Below, one piece after another: positions 23,501-32,298 of a stretch of DNA of 64,000 nt. The number at the start of each line of letters is the position of its first letter. Positions within the stretch are counted from its first letter, which is position 1. The notes below the pieces were generated by a model. The model was not told where the DNA came from, searched no databases, and saw only the letters and a list, made by a program, of their open reading frames with translations. The DNA comes from CALZFJ01 sp964459845 (GTDB taxonomy: Bacteria > Bacteroidota > Bacteroidia > Bacteroidales > Muribaculaceae). The position numbers and the translations under genes were made by a program. The stretch lies in contig CAYWOC010000007.1 in assembly GCA_964459845.1 (NCBI GenBank), positions 14,215 to 78,214 on the forward strand. Direction: 5' to 3'.

Positions 23501-26114
23501 CTACTGGAATTTCCAGCCCAAACCGATTTTCAATGAAATGACCGATTTTCTGACACCTCGTCAAAATATACCAAACAGCACATTTTACACCTTGGCATCA
23601 AGCAGAAAATGTCACCCTGCCATTAATATAACTACGCCCGACATCAATCTTTATAACATTAATATGTTCCATTGGACACATCGCCTTTACAAGAGCAATG
23701 TTATGTATCGTCATCCAATGGGTAGTGCGCTGTATGAATATGGCACCGACGACAGAAATGTCGTAAGTGAAGAAGCCGATATCAGTCTTAATGAATCAGT
23801 AGTCGTAAGCTCAGCAAAAAAAGGTGCTGGCAATGATGCCGGCAATTCCGCTCTCGACAAAGTGGCTGTGCGCACTGCCGACATTCAGACCGCTCTTTGG
23901 CGACCAAACTTGCGCACAGATGCCCACGGCAACATATTCGTGGATTTCTACGCACCTCAGTTCAACACCACCTGGGTGATGCAAGCCATTGCATATACAA
24001 GCGACCTGCGCACCGCAAAATTCGTGAAAGATGTCATCACGAAGAAGCCTATAATGGTTCGCGCCAATCTGCCGAGATTTGTGCGACAAGGCGACAAGGT
24101 GAGTCTTGCATCATCACTCATCAACGCTACCGACAGCACACAGCAGTGCAACGCCATAATAGAGCTTTTCATTCCAGAGACTGGCAAAATCATAGCTTCT
24201 AAAAATTTTGAAGCGACACTTGCGCCTAAAGCCACTCAGGCTTTGAGCATCGACTGGTGTGCCACCGACACAATTGCCAGCATAGGCTATCGCGTGAAAG
24301 CCGCCAATGGCGATTTTGGAGATGGTGAACAGAGTTCAGTAGTAGTTTTGCCGTCGATTTCACCGATTATCGAGACCAAGCCTTTCTTTGTGGATGCAGC
24401 AAGCAGCCGATTCTCGCTCAATCTGCCGAAGTTCCCGAAAAGCAGCCGTGTGACACTGGAATATTGCGAAAATCCTGTGTGGTACTGCATCACTGCCCTG
24501 CCAACGATAAAGACTGACAACTATATGACTTCTTCGGCACTTGCGCACTCGCTATATGCTGTGGTTCTCGCCGAAGGCATAGCCAAATCCAATCCCGACA
24601 TACGAGAAGCCATCGACTTCTGGGTAACGAATGAAAGTGATTCTTCTCTCGTATCCAATTTGGAGAAAAACGGCGAACTTAAAATAGGCACACTTCTCGC
24701 TTCACCTTGGCTGCAAGAGGCAAAACGACAGACCCTGCGTATGCAATCTATAGCATCGCTGTTTGACTCGGCCAAGAATGCAGCCGAGACCGAGAAAATC
24801 ATCAAGAAACTGCAAGATTTGCAAATGTCGGACGGTGGATGGACTTGGTTCAAATACCGCAACTGCCAATCATCGTTCTACGTCACTTCCGAAGTTTTGG
24901 AACTGATTGGAGAATTGCGCCATTTGGGATATCTCACCGACAATGCCGAAATCAATGCCATGCTCAAAAAAGCATTGGCATACTACGACAACAGCACGCT
25001 CAAAAACTTCAAAGAACGCAAGAACAAACACGACTACTCCGGGCTTTCAGATTATGTGTATATCCGTTCCCTTTTCAGCGACTTTGCAATGTCGGCTGAA
25101 ATGAAAAAGCTGCACACCAACGCGCTTAAAACGATGAAGACCGAATGGAAAGGACTGTCGATTTTGTCTAAGGCATATTTCGCAATAGCACTTCACCGAA
25201 ACAACGATACTGCTACAGCCAAGGATATTATAGAATCGATACGCCAGTTTTCCATCACTACGCCCGATGCTGGAATGTATTGGGACAATCTGCAAATGGG
25301 ATGGGACAGATTTTTCAGCAAGACGGCTATCACATCAACCATTCTCCAAGCTTTTGCCGAGATTGAGCCAGACTGTGCCGACATCGACCAAATCCGCAAA
25401 TGGGTGCTGCTCGACAAGCAAGCCAACGACTGGGGCAGCTCAAGCCTCGCAAGCGATGCCATCTATGCCCTGCTATCAAGCGGCAGCAAGTGGCTCAGCA
25501 AGCAAGCTCCAGCCGAAATCAACATCGGAGGTACTCGCATCGACAACTCAAACGCCGACCAATTCCTAGGCTACTTCAAGCGCACACTCAATGTGGAAAC
25601 CGCTACCGAATCGTCCATGACAATAAGCCGCCATGGGACAAGCCCGGCATGGGGCGCAGTATATTGTCAATATTCAGCTCCCATGACCACAGTAAAAGCA
25701 GCTTCAGTAGGCGAACTTTCTATAGAAAAAGAGACCTACGTCGTGGATGGCGACCGACTAATAAAGACCTCTAAGATGAAGGTGGGCGACCGTGTACAAG
25801 TCAGATTTGTAATACGCAACACTCGCGGCCTTGAATATGTAACCCTCAATGACGAGCGAGCTGCTTGCACCGAGCCTGTCGATCAGATTAGTGAATATAA
25901 ATATCTCGACGGCACAGGATTCTATCAAGAAATCAAGGACGATGCCACACGCATATTCTTCGATTATCTGCCCAAAGGCACTCATATAATCACCTACGAC
26001 CTGCACATTACAGCTCCGGGCGAATACAATGTCGGCATTGCCACAATCCAGTGCCAATACGCTCCGCAAATCGCCGCACATTCAAAAGGCAACACAATAA
26101 AAACCATAAAATAA
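20559..26114 (+). CDS. Alpha-2-macroglobulin family protein (no thioester motif)
   Basis: 1851 residues, exported by the signal peptide MKRLFVVIGLLFFYLTVTAA. After a helical N-terminal region (about 30-300) come Ig-like macroglobulin domains, including an MG2-type segment around 500-600 (IFTDLAIYHPGDTVRFSALCYH). The A2M core follows near 1105-1195 (ALWRPNLRTDAHGNIFVDFYAPQFNTTW and VRANLPRFVRQGDKVSL), then a helical domain about 1290-1660. The CxEQ thioester of trapping macroglobulins is absent. Just before the A2M core, residues near 1075 read SLNESVVVSSAKK, which resembles the start of TonB plug domains. Bacterial relatives are thought to protect the envelope from proteases. It is a single-gene unit. 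Confidence 0.85.
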   Translation: MKRLFVVIGLLFFYLTVTAASNKKSDVPDFNYPKKVISNAEGNLSAAIKSGDGTATLKYLVQSTLAKSIIATDEVQPLTERIDSIAQLQSDAAIKSMLYYFEARVMHQYYTQNKWTIKRRKALDDATDMKEWSYQQFESAILKLLDEAMKNKDALLSTNIDAYGDIIEYNENSHIFYPTMYDMLCWNAIGIIGTFESNKTSKALETSIYASIKKAHTSDYGPLLKATVANIKSEDFKSLRSIYDKYIPLTDMAYLAINGFEEQPPIKRYEINAEFLKKYPKSIFVPNAEVALKELECKQLNISINDSFTSADSIKIECFNKNTNDFTVYIFRIPDNVKDLHSYKGNFKDMQCVGKIPVHTDGTIPFNDTTSVKAKPLAYGRYFAFCDLAPKSAKSMDKKLKDVSRYELCQFKVSDILLFSATTEPNTCRIFAVNAISGKPMKDVAISVEDGAAIRTNSDGYGIIKKKKKGSNYHFNITASYGNDRYTDFRARFFRASKYNDRLCAKIFTDLAIYHPGDTVRFSALCYHMSEKMAVANNTKINIEFRDRNYELIDTISATTDDMGRFSSQFLIPRDRMNGMFCISVTTNANTDKEVNLCSHSINVSEYKTPTFYVETDGSKKIYDPSKPVVITGKAVTYVGVPVANADIVAELSSIEFSWFRSFNDKIHMHTFHAKTAADGIFSITIPCDSLAFDNQDVDDDDIAYGAFVGYELGIDITSSAGETQSAAKTFYLKKICTIRSTADDFTFNADNGIKLPLEIRNTDDDKKIACRYSIVDNVSGSIVANGTFTSDSTIIFLQDVKSGKYMLTVSAPGASDFKSSIVLFHSADKMPPMDSPLWIPECNTSIDDNNNVTIKLGTSYADSYVYCVARSRNKIISDGWLKLNQGINTLKYNIPKDENEFLDIKFITARDGLSYSKNLRINSQYKQNRITIKPTAFRDNLVPGTPERWTFQLTTAKGQLAQGAMLCEMYDKALDKLAGNYWNFQPKPIFNEMTDFLTPRQNIPNSTFYTLASSRKCHPAINITTPDINLYNINMFHWTHRLYKSNVMYRHPMGSALYEYGTDDRNVVSEEADISLNESVVVSSAKKGAGNDAGNSALDKVAVRTADIQTALWRPNLRTDAHGNIFVDFYAPQFNTTWVMQAIAYTSDLRTAKFVKDVITKKPIMVRANLPRFVRQGDKVSLASSLINATDSTQQCNAIIELFIPETGKIIASKNFEATLAPKATQALSIDWCATDTIASIGYRVKAANGDFGDGEQSSVVVLPSISPIIETKPFFVDAASSRFSLNLPKFPKSSRVTLEYCENPVWYCITALPTIKTDNYMTSSALAHSLYAVVLAEGIAKSNPDIREAIDFWVTNESDSSLVSNLEKNGELKIGTLLASPWLQEAKRQTLRMQSIASLFDSAKNAAETEKIIKKLQDLQMSDGGWTWFKYRNCQSSFYVTSEVLELIGELRHLGYLTDNAEINAMLKKALAYYDNSTLKNFKERKNKHDYSGLSDYVYIRSLFSDFAMSAEMKKLHTNALKTMKTEWKGLSILSKAYFAIALHRNNDTATAKDIIESIRQFSITTPDAGMYWDNLQMGWDRFFSKTAITSTILQAFAEIEPDCADIDQIRKWVLLDKQANDWGSSSLASDAIYALLSSGSKWLSKQAPAEINIGGTRIDNSNADQFLGYFKRTLNVETATESSMTISRHGTSPAWGAVYCQYSAPMTTVKAASVGELSIEKETYVVDGDRLIKTSKMKVGDRVQVRFVIRNTRGLEYVTLNDERAACTEPVDQISEYKYLDGTGFYQEIKDDATRIFFDYLPKGTHIITYDLHITAPGEYNVGIATIQCQYAPQIAAHSKGNTIKTIK

Positions 26115-26124
26115 CGCTTATTAA

Positions 26125-26164
26125 ATAGCTTCCACCTCTTTTCACGACAAGAGATGGAAGCTAT
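26125..26164 (+). terminator. Long hairpin after the alpha-2-macroglobulin gene
   Basis: ATAGCTTCCACCTCTT at 26125-26140 pairs with AAGAGATGGAAGCTAT at 26149-26164 (16 bp with one C/A mismatch, 8-nt loop). It has no T tract, so it may act as an mRNA 3' stabiliser or a weak terminator. Confidence 0.5.
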
Positions 26165-26197
26165 CTTAAAAAAATCTACACACAATTATCATCAGAA

Positions 26198-27262
26198 ATG
26201 AAACAACGTATCGCTTACTTCGACCTGCTTAAAGGTTTAGCAATCTTCTTAGTCGTAATGGGACATGCCCTCACCATGTGCATCCGCCAGATTGATTCGG
26301 CATTCCTGTTTAAAATCATCGGAGAGATACATATGCCTGTATTCTTCTTCATAAGCGGATTTCTCACTTACAAAACTGCCAGCGGGCAAGATTTTATGCC
26401 ACCAAAATTGAAGAAACGCTTCATTCAGCTAATAATTCCCTTCCTCGTGGTAAGCGCATTGTGGATATGGTATTTTCCACACAGCCACCTTATGTCACCG
26501 ATATCGTCATGCCTACAAGACATGTATTGCAGCTATTGGAAAGACGGATACTGGTTCACATTGTGCCTGTTTGAACTGTTTGTCATCTATCTTCCGCTTA
26601 GCAAATTGCTCTCACGTCTCAAAGCATTATGGCAGCAAGTCGCAGCCACCGCCACAGTATATGCGGCACTCATTGCACTTGCGCAATTCGTTTCGTTCCC
26701 CGACGAGAACTTCGATATTGCAGGCATCGGGCTGCTCACCCGCTTTTTCCCGATATTTATGGCTGGCGTATTTGCCAATCGTCATAAAGAGGCTTATCAG
26801 CGCATCTGCGCCGACACACGCTGGTTCACAGCATCTGCAATATTGTTTGTATTGACATGGTATTCGGCTGTATATTCTTGGGAATTGCCATTTCTGCCAT
26901 CATGGAGCCAATATATAGCAAGTCCCATTGAACATATCTCACTTATAATCATCGCTGTATCTGCCATATCACCTTGGAGTGCAAAGCAATTTGCCACCGA
27001 CCGGCAACCGTCGGCAGTGGCGCGGTATTTCGACTATCTCGGAAAAGAATCGCTATCAATTTATCTGCTCCACTATTTTCTTCTGTTTCCGCTCACTCCG
27101 CTTCAAGAGCCACTGAAGATAATCGGACTGCCGCTCGTCCCGCTCACGCTCATATCGGCAGCAATAGCATTCGCAGTAATTGCAGTGACACTTTTTGTTG
27201 CCTATCTCATAGGCAAGAGCAAACTTCTCAGCCTCCTGCTAATAGGCAAAAACCAGTTCTGA
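26198..27262 (+). CDS. Membrane acyltransferase (acyltransferase 3 family)
   Basis: 354-residue integral membrane protein with about ten hydrophobic helices. The N-terminus RIAYFDLLKGLAIFLVVMGHAL carries the conserved D and the active-site-like histidine, and HMPVFFFISGFLTYKT is diagnostic of the OafA/NodX/acyltransferase-3 family. These enzymes O-acetylate or acylate surface glycans. It is transcribed in the same direction as the polysaccharide genes that follow, which supports that role. The substrate is unknown. Confidence 0.85.
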   Translation: MKQRIAYFDLLKGLAIFLVVMGHALTMCIRQIDSAFLFKIIGEIHMPVFFFISGFLTYKTASGQDFMPPKLKKRFIQLIIPFLVVSALWIWYFPHSHLMSPISSCLQDMYCSYWKDGYWFTLCLFELFVIYLPLSKLLSRLKALWQQVAATATVYAALIALAQFVSFPDENFDIAGIGLLTRFFPIFMAGVFANRHKEAYQRICADTRWFTASAILFVLTWYSAVYSWELPFLPSWSQYIASPIEHISLIIIAVSAISPWSAKQFATDRQPSAVARYFDYLGKESLSIYLLHYFLLFPLTPLQEPLKIIGLPLVPLTLISAAIAFAVIAVTLFVAYLIGKSKLLSLLLIGKNQF

Positions 27263-27320
27263 CAAGAAAAGAGATTTTTTAACTTATAACATTACACCCA
27301 ATTATCAACTTAATTATATT

Positions 27321-27914
27321 ATGAAGACTGAATATCAAAAATGTATGGACGGTGAAATTTTCACTTCCGACACTGAGATGCTGCAAATCATATATCATTG
27401 CAAACGCCTCGTCAGAAAACTGAACGACACTGACATTGAATACGCAGATGAACGTAAAAAAATCATTGACGAGCTGTTTGGGTCTATGGGTAGCAATGTG
27501 CATATCGATATTGATTTTCACTGTGAATACGGCATTAACATACATTGCGGCAATGATGTCATAATCAACATGAACTGCACATTTGTCGATAACAACCGTA
27601 TCGACATCGGCAACAATGTCCTCATTGCTTCTGACGTAAAGATTTACACAGCCACTCACACAACCGATGTCGCAGGACGCACCAACACGCCCGAAAACAG
27701 GAAAATATCCGGCAGCTTTTGCCGTACCTTTTCAAGACCAGTCAAGATAGAAGATAATGTATGGATTGGGGGTGGCGCAGTGATTCTGCCCGGTGTCACC
27801 ATAGGGAAAAACAGCGTAATTGGAGCCGGCAGTGTCGTGACTCGTTCAGTTCCCGAAAATTGTGTAGCCGTGGGGAATCCTTGTCGTGTAATAAAACATA
27901 TCGACAACAAATAG
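27321..27914 (+). CDS. Sugar O-acetyltransferase, left-handed beta-helix (Maa/LacA/NodL-type)
   Basis: 197 residues. An N-terminal helical Mac-type domain (MKTEYQKCMDGEIFTSDTEML) is followed by hexapeptide repeats (about 75-190), with the catalytic-histidine motif ATHTTD near 110-115 and the acetyl-CoA site WIGGGAVILPGVTIGKNSVIGAGSVVTRSVPENCVAVGNP. It acetylates a sugar hydroxyl using acetyl-CoA. Next to a membrane acyltransferase and nucleotide-sugar genes it may modify a surface glycan; the generic maltose or galactoside acetyltransferase role is the alternative. Confidence 0.88.
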   Translation: MKTEYQKCMDGEIFTSDTEMLQIIYHCKRLVRKLNDTDIEYADERKKIIDELFGSMGSNVHIDIDFHCEYGINIHCGNDVIINMNCTFVDNNRIDIGNNVLIASDVKIYTATHTTDVAGRTNTPENRKISGSFCRTFSRPVKIEDNVWIGGGAVILPGVTIGKNSVIGAGSVVTRSVPENCVAVGNPCRVIKHIDNK

Positions 27915-28037
27915 GCACTTCAGCCTAAATCGGCCATTAGAGTGTGAATGAGTGTGATTTGAACAAGAATAAAGGCTAATGCCAATCACACATTTAGAGA
28001 TTGAATACTCAGTTCAGTTGTCGGCTGCTATTTTATA
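27915..28037 (+). promoter_or_regulatory. Repeat-rich region upstream of the aminotransferase promoter
   Basis: Contains the direct repeat GAGTGTGA (27940-27947 and 27950-27957), the inverted repeat GTGTGATT (27952-27959)/AATCACAC (27984-27991), and the left arm TTGAATACTCA (28001-28011) of an 11-bp inverted repeat with one mismatch. The right arm, TGAGTATTGAA (28039-28049), overlaps the -33 box. This could be an operator, the terminator of the preceding gene, or both. Confidence 0.35.
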
Positions 28038-28068
28038 TTGAGTATTGAATTAAAATTGCTAACTTTGC
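28038..28068 (+). promoter_or_regulatory. Promoter of the nucleotide-sugar/polysaccharide unit
   Basis: TTG at 28038-28040, a 19-nt spacer, and TAACTTTGC at 28060-28068: a full Bacteroidetes -33/-7 match, about 20 nt before the aminotransferase ATG at 28090. Confidence 0.7.
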
Positions 28069-28089
28069 ATCCGATTAAAACTTAGAGAT

Positions 28090-29229
28090 ATGAATACACG
28101 TATTTTCTTATCTTATCCGCATCTTGGCGGGCATGAAATGAAATATATCGTAGATGCTTTCAAAGACAGTTGGGTCGTTCCCCTTGGACCTAATGTTGAT
28201 GATTTTGAGCATCGACTTGAAGAATATTTGGGCTGCAATAACGTTGTGGCATTGAGCGCAGGCACTGCCGCACTGCACCTCGGGCTTGTGATGCTCGGTG
28301 TGGGTGCCGGCGACGAGGTGCTGTGCCAGTCGTTCACTTTCTCGGCAAGTGCTAACCCCGTGAAATATCAGGGGGCAAGCCCCGTTTTCATCGACAGCGA
28401 GCCAGGCACTTGGAATATGAGTCCAGATGCTCTTGAAGCTGCCATAATCGACCGCAAGAAGGCCACAGGCCGTTATCCGAAAGCCATTGTGGTGGTCCAT
28501 CTTTATGGTATGCCAGCCAAAATGGATGAAATATTGAAGATTGCCGATAAATATGGCATTCCAGTACTCGAAGATGCAGCCGAAGCTCTCGGGTCTGAAT
28601 ATCACGGCAAGAAGTGCGGAACTTTAGGCAAATTCGGAGGCCTAAGCTTCAATGGCAACAAGATTATAACGACTTCGGGCGGAGGCGCATTGATATGCCC
28701 CGACGAAGCTGCCGCCAAGCACGTGAAGTTCCTTGCCACGCAAGCCCGCGAGCCAAAACCTTATTACTACCATAAGGAAATCGGCTACAACTACCGTCTG
28801 AGCAACATAAGTGCCGGCATAGGCTGCGGACAGATGGAGTTTATCAATGAGCGTGTAGCGCGCCGCCGCGAGATACACGACCTATATACTGAAGGCTTCA
28901 AGAACGTTCCCGAGATAACGGTGCATCAAAACCCGAGCAGCGACGTGAAGTCAAACTTCTGGCTATCCACAATACTTTTCGACGAGAAACTTGGCTTCAC
29001 TCCTGAAGACCTTCGCCAAGCTCTTGAAAAGGAGAATATAGAATCGCGCTGGCTGTGGAGACCGATGAATATGCAACCAATTTTTGAAGGTGCGCCTTTC
29101 TATGGCGACGGATGCGCAGAACGCTTGTTCAACCATGGTCTGTGTCTGCCAAGCGGAAGCGTGCTGAGCGACGACGATGTTGCCCGAGTGGTTGATTGTG
29201 TCACACGATTTATCGAATCTCGCCGATGA
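28090..29229 (+). CDS. DegT/DnrJ/EryC1/StrS-family sugar aminotransferase
   Basis: PLP-dependent aminotransferase of 379 residues that would convert a keto-sugar nucleotide to an amino sugar. The start LSYPHLGGHEMKYIVDAFKDSWVVPLGPNV, the segment LEDAAEALGSEYHGKKCGTLGKFG, and the PLP lysine in SFNGNKIITTSGGG (about 195-205) are typical. With gmd two genes downstream, GDP-4-keto-6-deoxymannose (giving perosamine) is a possible substrate, but a UDP-sugar as for PglE is equally possible. It overlaps the following HAD gene through ATGA, so the two are translationally coupled. Confidence 0.88.
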   Translation: MNTRIFLSYPHLGGHEMKYIVDAFKDSWVVPLGPNVDDFEHRLEEYLGCNNVVALSAGTAALHLGLVMLGVGAGDEVLCQSFTFSASANPVKYQGASPVFIDSEPGTWNMSPDALEAAIIDRKKATGRYPKAIVVVHLYGMPAKMDEILKIADKYGIPVLEDAAEALGSEYHGKKCGTLGKFGGLSFNGNKIITTSGGGALICPDEAAAKHVKFLATQAREPKPYYYHKEIGYNYRLSNISAGIGCGQMEFINERVARRREIHDLYTEGFKNVPEITVHQNPSSDVKSNFWLSTILFDEKLGFTPEDLRQALEKENIESRWLWRPMNMQPIFEGAPFYGDGCAERLFNHGLCLPSGSVLSDDDVARVVDCVTRFIESRR

Positions 29230-29945
29230 AACTTCCAGCGCTGCACTCCCAAGTATTCATATTCGACCTCGACGACACACTATACAAGGAGGTCGATTAT
29301 GTGGTATCAGCTTACCGGCACATTGATATGCTGCTTGTGGCAGATTACGACATAAAGCCAACTTCGGCGTTCACTACGCTCATCACAGCATATATCGATG
29401 GTGTCAATCCGTTTGACACACTGAACGACCACCTTACTAAACAGGGTATTGTCGTCCCCGATGCCATACAATGGATGCTCAGCGAATATCGCTACCATGT
29501 TCCAATCATTCATCTCGACGACAACACCCGCTTCACCCTTGACTCGCTTAGGGAGATTGGAATCCCTATGTACATAATCACCGACGGTCGCTCCATCACC
29601 CAGCGGAACAAGATTCGTGCGCTTGAACTCGACCGATACATTCCTTGGAGCAATGTGTTCATCAGTGAGGAACAAGGACATGACAAGACCAACCCGCATT
29701 CTTTCGACTGCATCAAGAAGCGTTATGAAGCTGAGCCTGAAGAACTTGAATTTGTATTCATCGGTGACAATCCAGCAAAGGATTTCATCGTGGCTAATAA
29801 ATATGGCGCCACATCGATTCAACTCATCGACAATGGCAAAAACATCCACCCACAAAACATAAAGGTGGATAAGCTACACAAAGCACAAAAAAGCATCAAG
29901 CATATACATGAGTTGAACAAATTTGTCAACGATTGGTATTTCTAA
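29226..29945 (+). CDS. HAD-superfamily hydrolase
   Basis: 239 residues. Motif I is FIFDLDDTLYKE (nucleophile and acid aspartates), motif II TDGRS near 115, and motif IV FIGDNPAKDFIVANKYG near 175-190. A helical cap lies between motifs I and II, as in pyrimidine-nucleotidase or sugar-phosphatase-like HADs. The ATG at 29226 overlaps the aminotransferase stop (ATGA), favouring this start over upstream codons. Tight coupling to the aminotransferase suggests dephosphorylation of a sugar phosphate in the same pathway. The substrate is not known. Confidence 0.85.
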   Translation: MKLPALHSQVFIFDLDDTLYKEVDYVVSAYRHIDMLLVADYDIKPTSAFTTLITAYIDGVNPFDTLNDHLTKQGIVVPDAIQWMLSEYRYHVPIIHLDDNTRFTLDSLREIGIPMYIITDGRSITQRNKIRALELDRYIPWSNVFISEEQGHDKTNPHSFDCIKKRYEAEPEELEFVFIGDNPAKDFIVANKYGATSIQLIDNGKNIHPQNIKVDKLHKAQKSIKHIHELNKFVNDWYF

Positions 29946-29987
29946 CCACACAAAATATAGAATTTATCGTAACCCACACATTTTAAT

Positions 29988-31073
29988 ATGGATAGTAACA
30001 AAAATAAAATAGCCCTTATCACAGGCATAACAGGTCAAGACGGCTCATTCCTCGCTGAATTTCTGCTCGAAAAAGGATATGAGGTTCATGGCATTATCCG
30101 CCGTAGCAGCTCATTCAATACTGGACGCATCGAGCATCTTTATCTCGACGAATGGGTGCGCGACATGAAGCAGAAACGCCTCGTAAATCTCCATTATGGC
30201 GACATGACCGACTCCAGTTCGCTTATTCGCATCATCGAAGAGGTTCAACCCGACGAGATTTATAATCTTGCGGCACAAAGTCATGTAAAGGTGTCGTTTG
30301 ATGTGCCTGAATACACTGCCGAAACCGATGCTGTAGGCACTCTGCGCCTGCTTGAGGCTGTGAGAATATTGCACCGCGAGAAATTGACTAAAGTATATCA
30401 AGCAAGCACTTCCGAACTTTTCGGCAAGGTACAGGAAGTTCCTCAGAACGAGAATACCCCGTTCTATCCGCGCAGCCCATATTCGTGCGCCAAAATCTAT
30501 GGCTTCTGGATTACAAAGAATTACCGAGAGAGCTATGGCATGTATGCAGTGAACGGAATCCTCTTCAACCACGAGAGCGAACGCCGCGGCGAGACTTTCG
30601 TGACCCGAAAAATCACCATTGCCGCCGCCCGCATCGTGAACGGACTGCAAGACAAACTATACCTCGGAAACCTTAACGCCTACCGTGATTGGGGGTACGC
30701 AAAAGACTATGTGGAGTGTATGTGGCTTATCATGCAGCAAGAAGAGCCAGATGACTTTGTGATTGCGACCGGCGAATACCACACAGTGCGTGAGTTTACA
30801 ACTTTGGCATTTGCCCGCGCCGGAATCAATCTTGAGTGGCAAGGCGAAGGCCTCGACGAGAAAGGTATCGACAAGGCTACCGGCAAGGTGATTGTGGAGG
30901 TGGATCCAAAGTATTTCCGTCCTGCCGAAGTAGAGCAATTGCTCGGCGACCCTACCAAGGCTCGCACAAAACTTGGCTGGAATCCTCGCAAGACTTCATT
31001 CCAGCAGCTTGTGAACATAATGGTTGATAACGATATGCGTCTTGTTAAAAAAGACCCTCATAATGTGAGATAA
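29988..31073 (+). CDS. gmd: GDP-mannose 4,6-dehydratase
   Basis: Short-chain dehydrogenase/reductase that makes GDP-4-keto-6-deoxymannose from GDP-mannose (361 residues, usual length). Cofactor motif GITGQDG at 13-19; STSELFGKV and the YxxxK pair in SPYSCAK near 165 give the catalytic Ser/Thr-Tyr-Lys set. NHESERRGETFVTRKIT is the family signature, with E where most relatives have P. The next gene, 8 nt on, completes GDP-L-fucose synthesis. Confidence 0.95.
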   Translation: MDSNKNKIALITGITGQDGSFLAEFLLEKGYEVHGIIRRSSSFNTGRIEHLYLDEWVRDMKQKRLVNLHYGDMTDSSSLIRIIEEVQPDEIYNLAAQSHVKVSFDVPEYTAETDAVGTLRLLEAVRILHREKLTKVYQASTSELFGKVQEVPQNENTPFYPRSPYSCAKIYGFWITKNYRESYGMYAVNGILFNHESERRGETFVTRKITIAAARIVNGLQDKLYLGNLNAYRDWGYAKDYVECMWLIMQQEEPDDFVIATGEYHTVREFTTLAFARAGINLEWQGEGLDEKGIDKATGKVIVEVDPKYFRPAEVEQLLGDPTKARTKLGWNPRKTSFQQLVNIMVDNDMRLVKKDPHNVR

Positions 31074-31081
31074 CAAATATT

Positions 31082-32281
31082 ATGCTTGACAAAAATTCTA
31101 AAATATACGTTGCTGGCCACCGCGGACTTGTTGGCTCGGCAATCTGGAACAACCTGAAGAAGCGTGGCTACAACAATCTGGTGGGACGCACTCACAAAGA
31201 GCTTGACCTCACCGACCAATATGCCGTGCAGCAGTTCTTCGACGAAGAACGCCCCGATGCTGTGGTGCTGGCTGCCGCTTTCGTTGGCGGAATCATGGCT
31301 AACAGCCTTTACCGCGCCGACTTCATCATGCAGAATATGAAGATGCAGTGCAACGTCATAAGCAATGCCTATTCTCATGGCGTAAAGAAGCTGCTTTTCT
31401 TGGGTAGCACATGCATCTATCCGAAAAATGCGCCTCAACCCATGAAAGAAGACGCGCTGCTCACCTCCCCACTGGAATATACCAACGAGGAATATGCTGT
31501 CGCAAAGATTGCCGGGCTGAAGATGTGCGAAAGCTATAATCTTCAATATGGCACTAATTATATCGCCGTTATGCCCACAAATCTGTATGGTCCTAACGAC
31601 AATTTCCACCTTGAAAACAGCCATGTGATGCCGGCAATGATGCGCAAGATATATCTCGCCAAACTTATCCACGAAGGCGACTGGCAAGGAATCGAAAAGG
31701 ATATGAACTTGCGCCCCATTAATCCTACCGACCGTCTGCGCGCCATTATTGGCGACGGCAATGTGGATGGCAGCAACTCGCACGAGCGCATTCTCAAAGC
31801 ACTTGAATTTTATGGCATCTATGACAATAAGGTGGTGCTGTGGGGAACTGGTAAGCCGCTTCGCGAGTTCCTATGGAGCGAAGATATGGCTGACGCAAGT
31901 GTGCATGTGCTGCTGAATGTGGATTTCAAGGACATTATCGGCATTGAAAAGTATTCATCGGTGTTCTATGGAGCTAAAGTGGATGGTGCTGTGGATCGCA
32001 ACAACAGCGAAGGTCGCGGCGGAGCCATCCCCTCACTCGGTGAGATACGCAACTGCCACATCAATGTCGGTACCGGCAAGGAATTGACCATACGCCAGCT
32101 TTCAGAACTTGTGGTAAAGGCCGTCGGCTTTGATGGCGTTGTGGAATTTGATGCGAGCAAGCCCGATGGCACACCTCGCAAGCTTATCGATGTGGAAAAG
32201 CTACACTCTCTTGGATGGCATCACAGCATGGAAATAGAAGATGGCGTTAAAGCTCTCTACGACTGGTATCGCAACAATTAA
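31082..32281 (+). CDS. fcl: GDP-L-fucose synthase
   Basis: Epimerase/reductase converting GDP-4-keto-6-deoxymannose to GDP-L-fucose (399 residues). Cofactor loop VAGHRGLVGSAIW at the N-terminus; catalytic residues lie in GSTCIYPKNAPQPM and EYAVAKIAG. It is longer than the about 310-320 residues of E. coli Fcl, with an extra segment around 285-325 (KYSSVFYGAKVDGAVD, then a Gly/Arg-rich stretch) inserted before the conserved INVGTGKELTIRQL. Longer forms occur in Bacteroidetes. It follows gmd by 8 nt and is clearly its pathway partner. Confidence 0.93.
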   Translation: MLDKNSKIYVAGHRGLVGSAIWNNLKKRGYNNLVGRTHKELDLTDQYAVQQFFDEERPDAVVLAAAFVGGIMANSLYRADFIMQNMKMQCNVISNAYSHGVKKLLFLGSTCIYPKNAPQPMKEDALLTSPLEYTNEEYAVAKIAGLKMCESYNLQYGTNYIAVMPTNLYGPNDNFHLENSHVMPAMMRKIYLAKLIHEGDWQGIEKDMNLRPINPTDRLRAIIGDGNVDGSNSHERILKALEFYGIYDNKVVLWGTGKPLREFLWSEDMADASVHVLLNVDFKDIIGIEKYSSVFYGAKVDGAVDRNNSEGRGGAIPSLGEIRNCHINVGTGKELTIRQLSELVVKAVGFDGVVEFDASKPDGTPRKLIDVEKLHSLGWHHSMEIEDGVKALYDWYRNN

Positions 32282-32298
32282 TCCTAAGCCCGCTAATT

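Noticed and set aside
20559..26114. Thioester-containing, complement-like macroglobulin
   Set aside because: No CxEQ is found anywhere; the cysteines near residue 1300 (EYCENPVWYC) do not form it.
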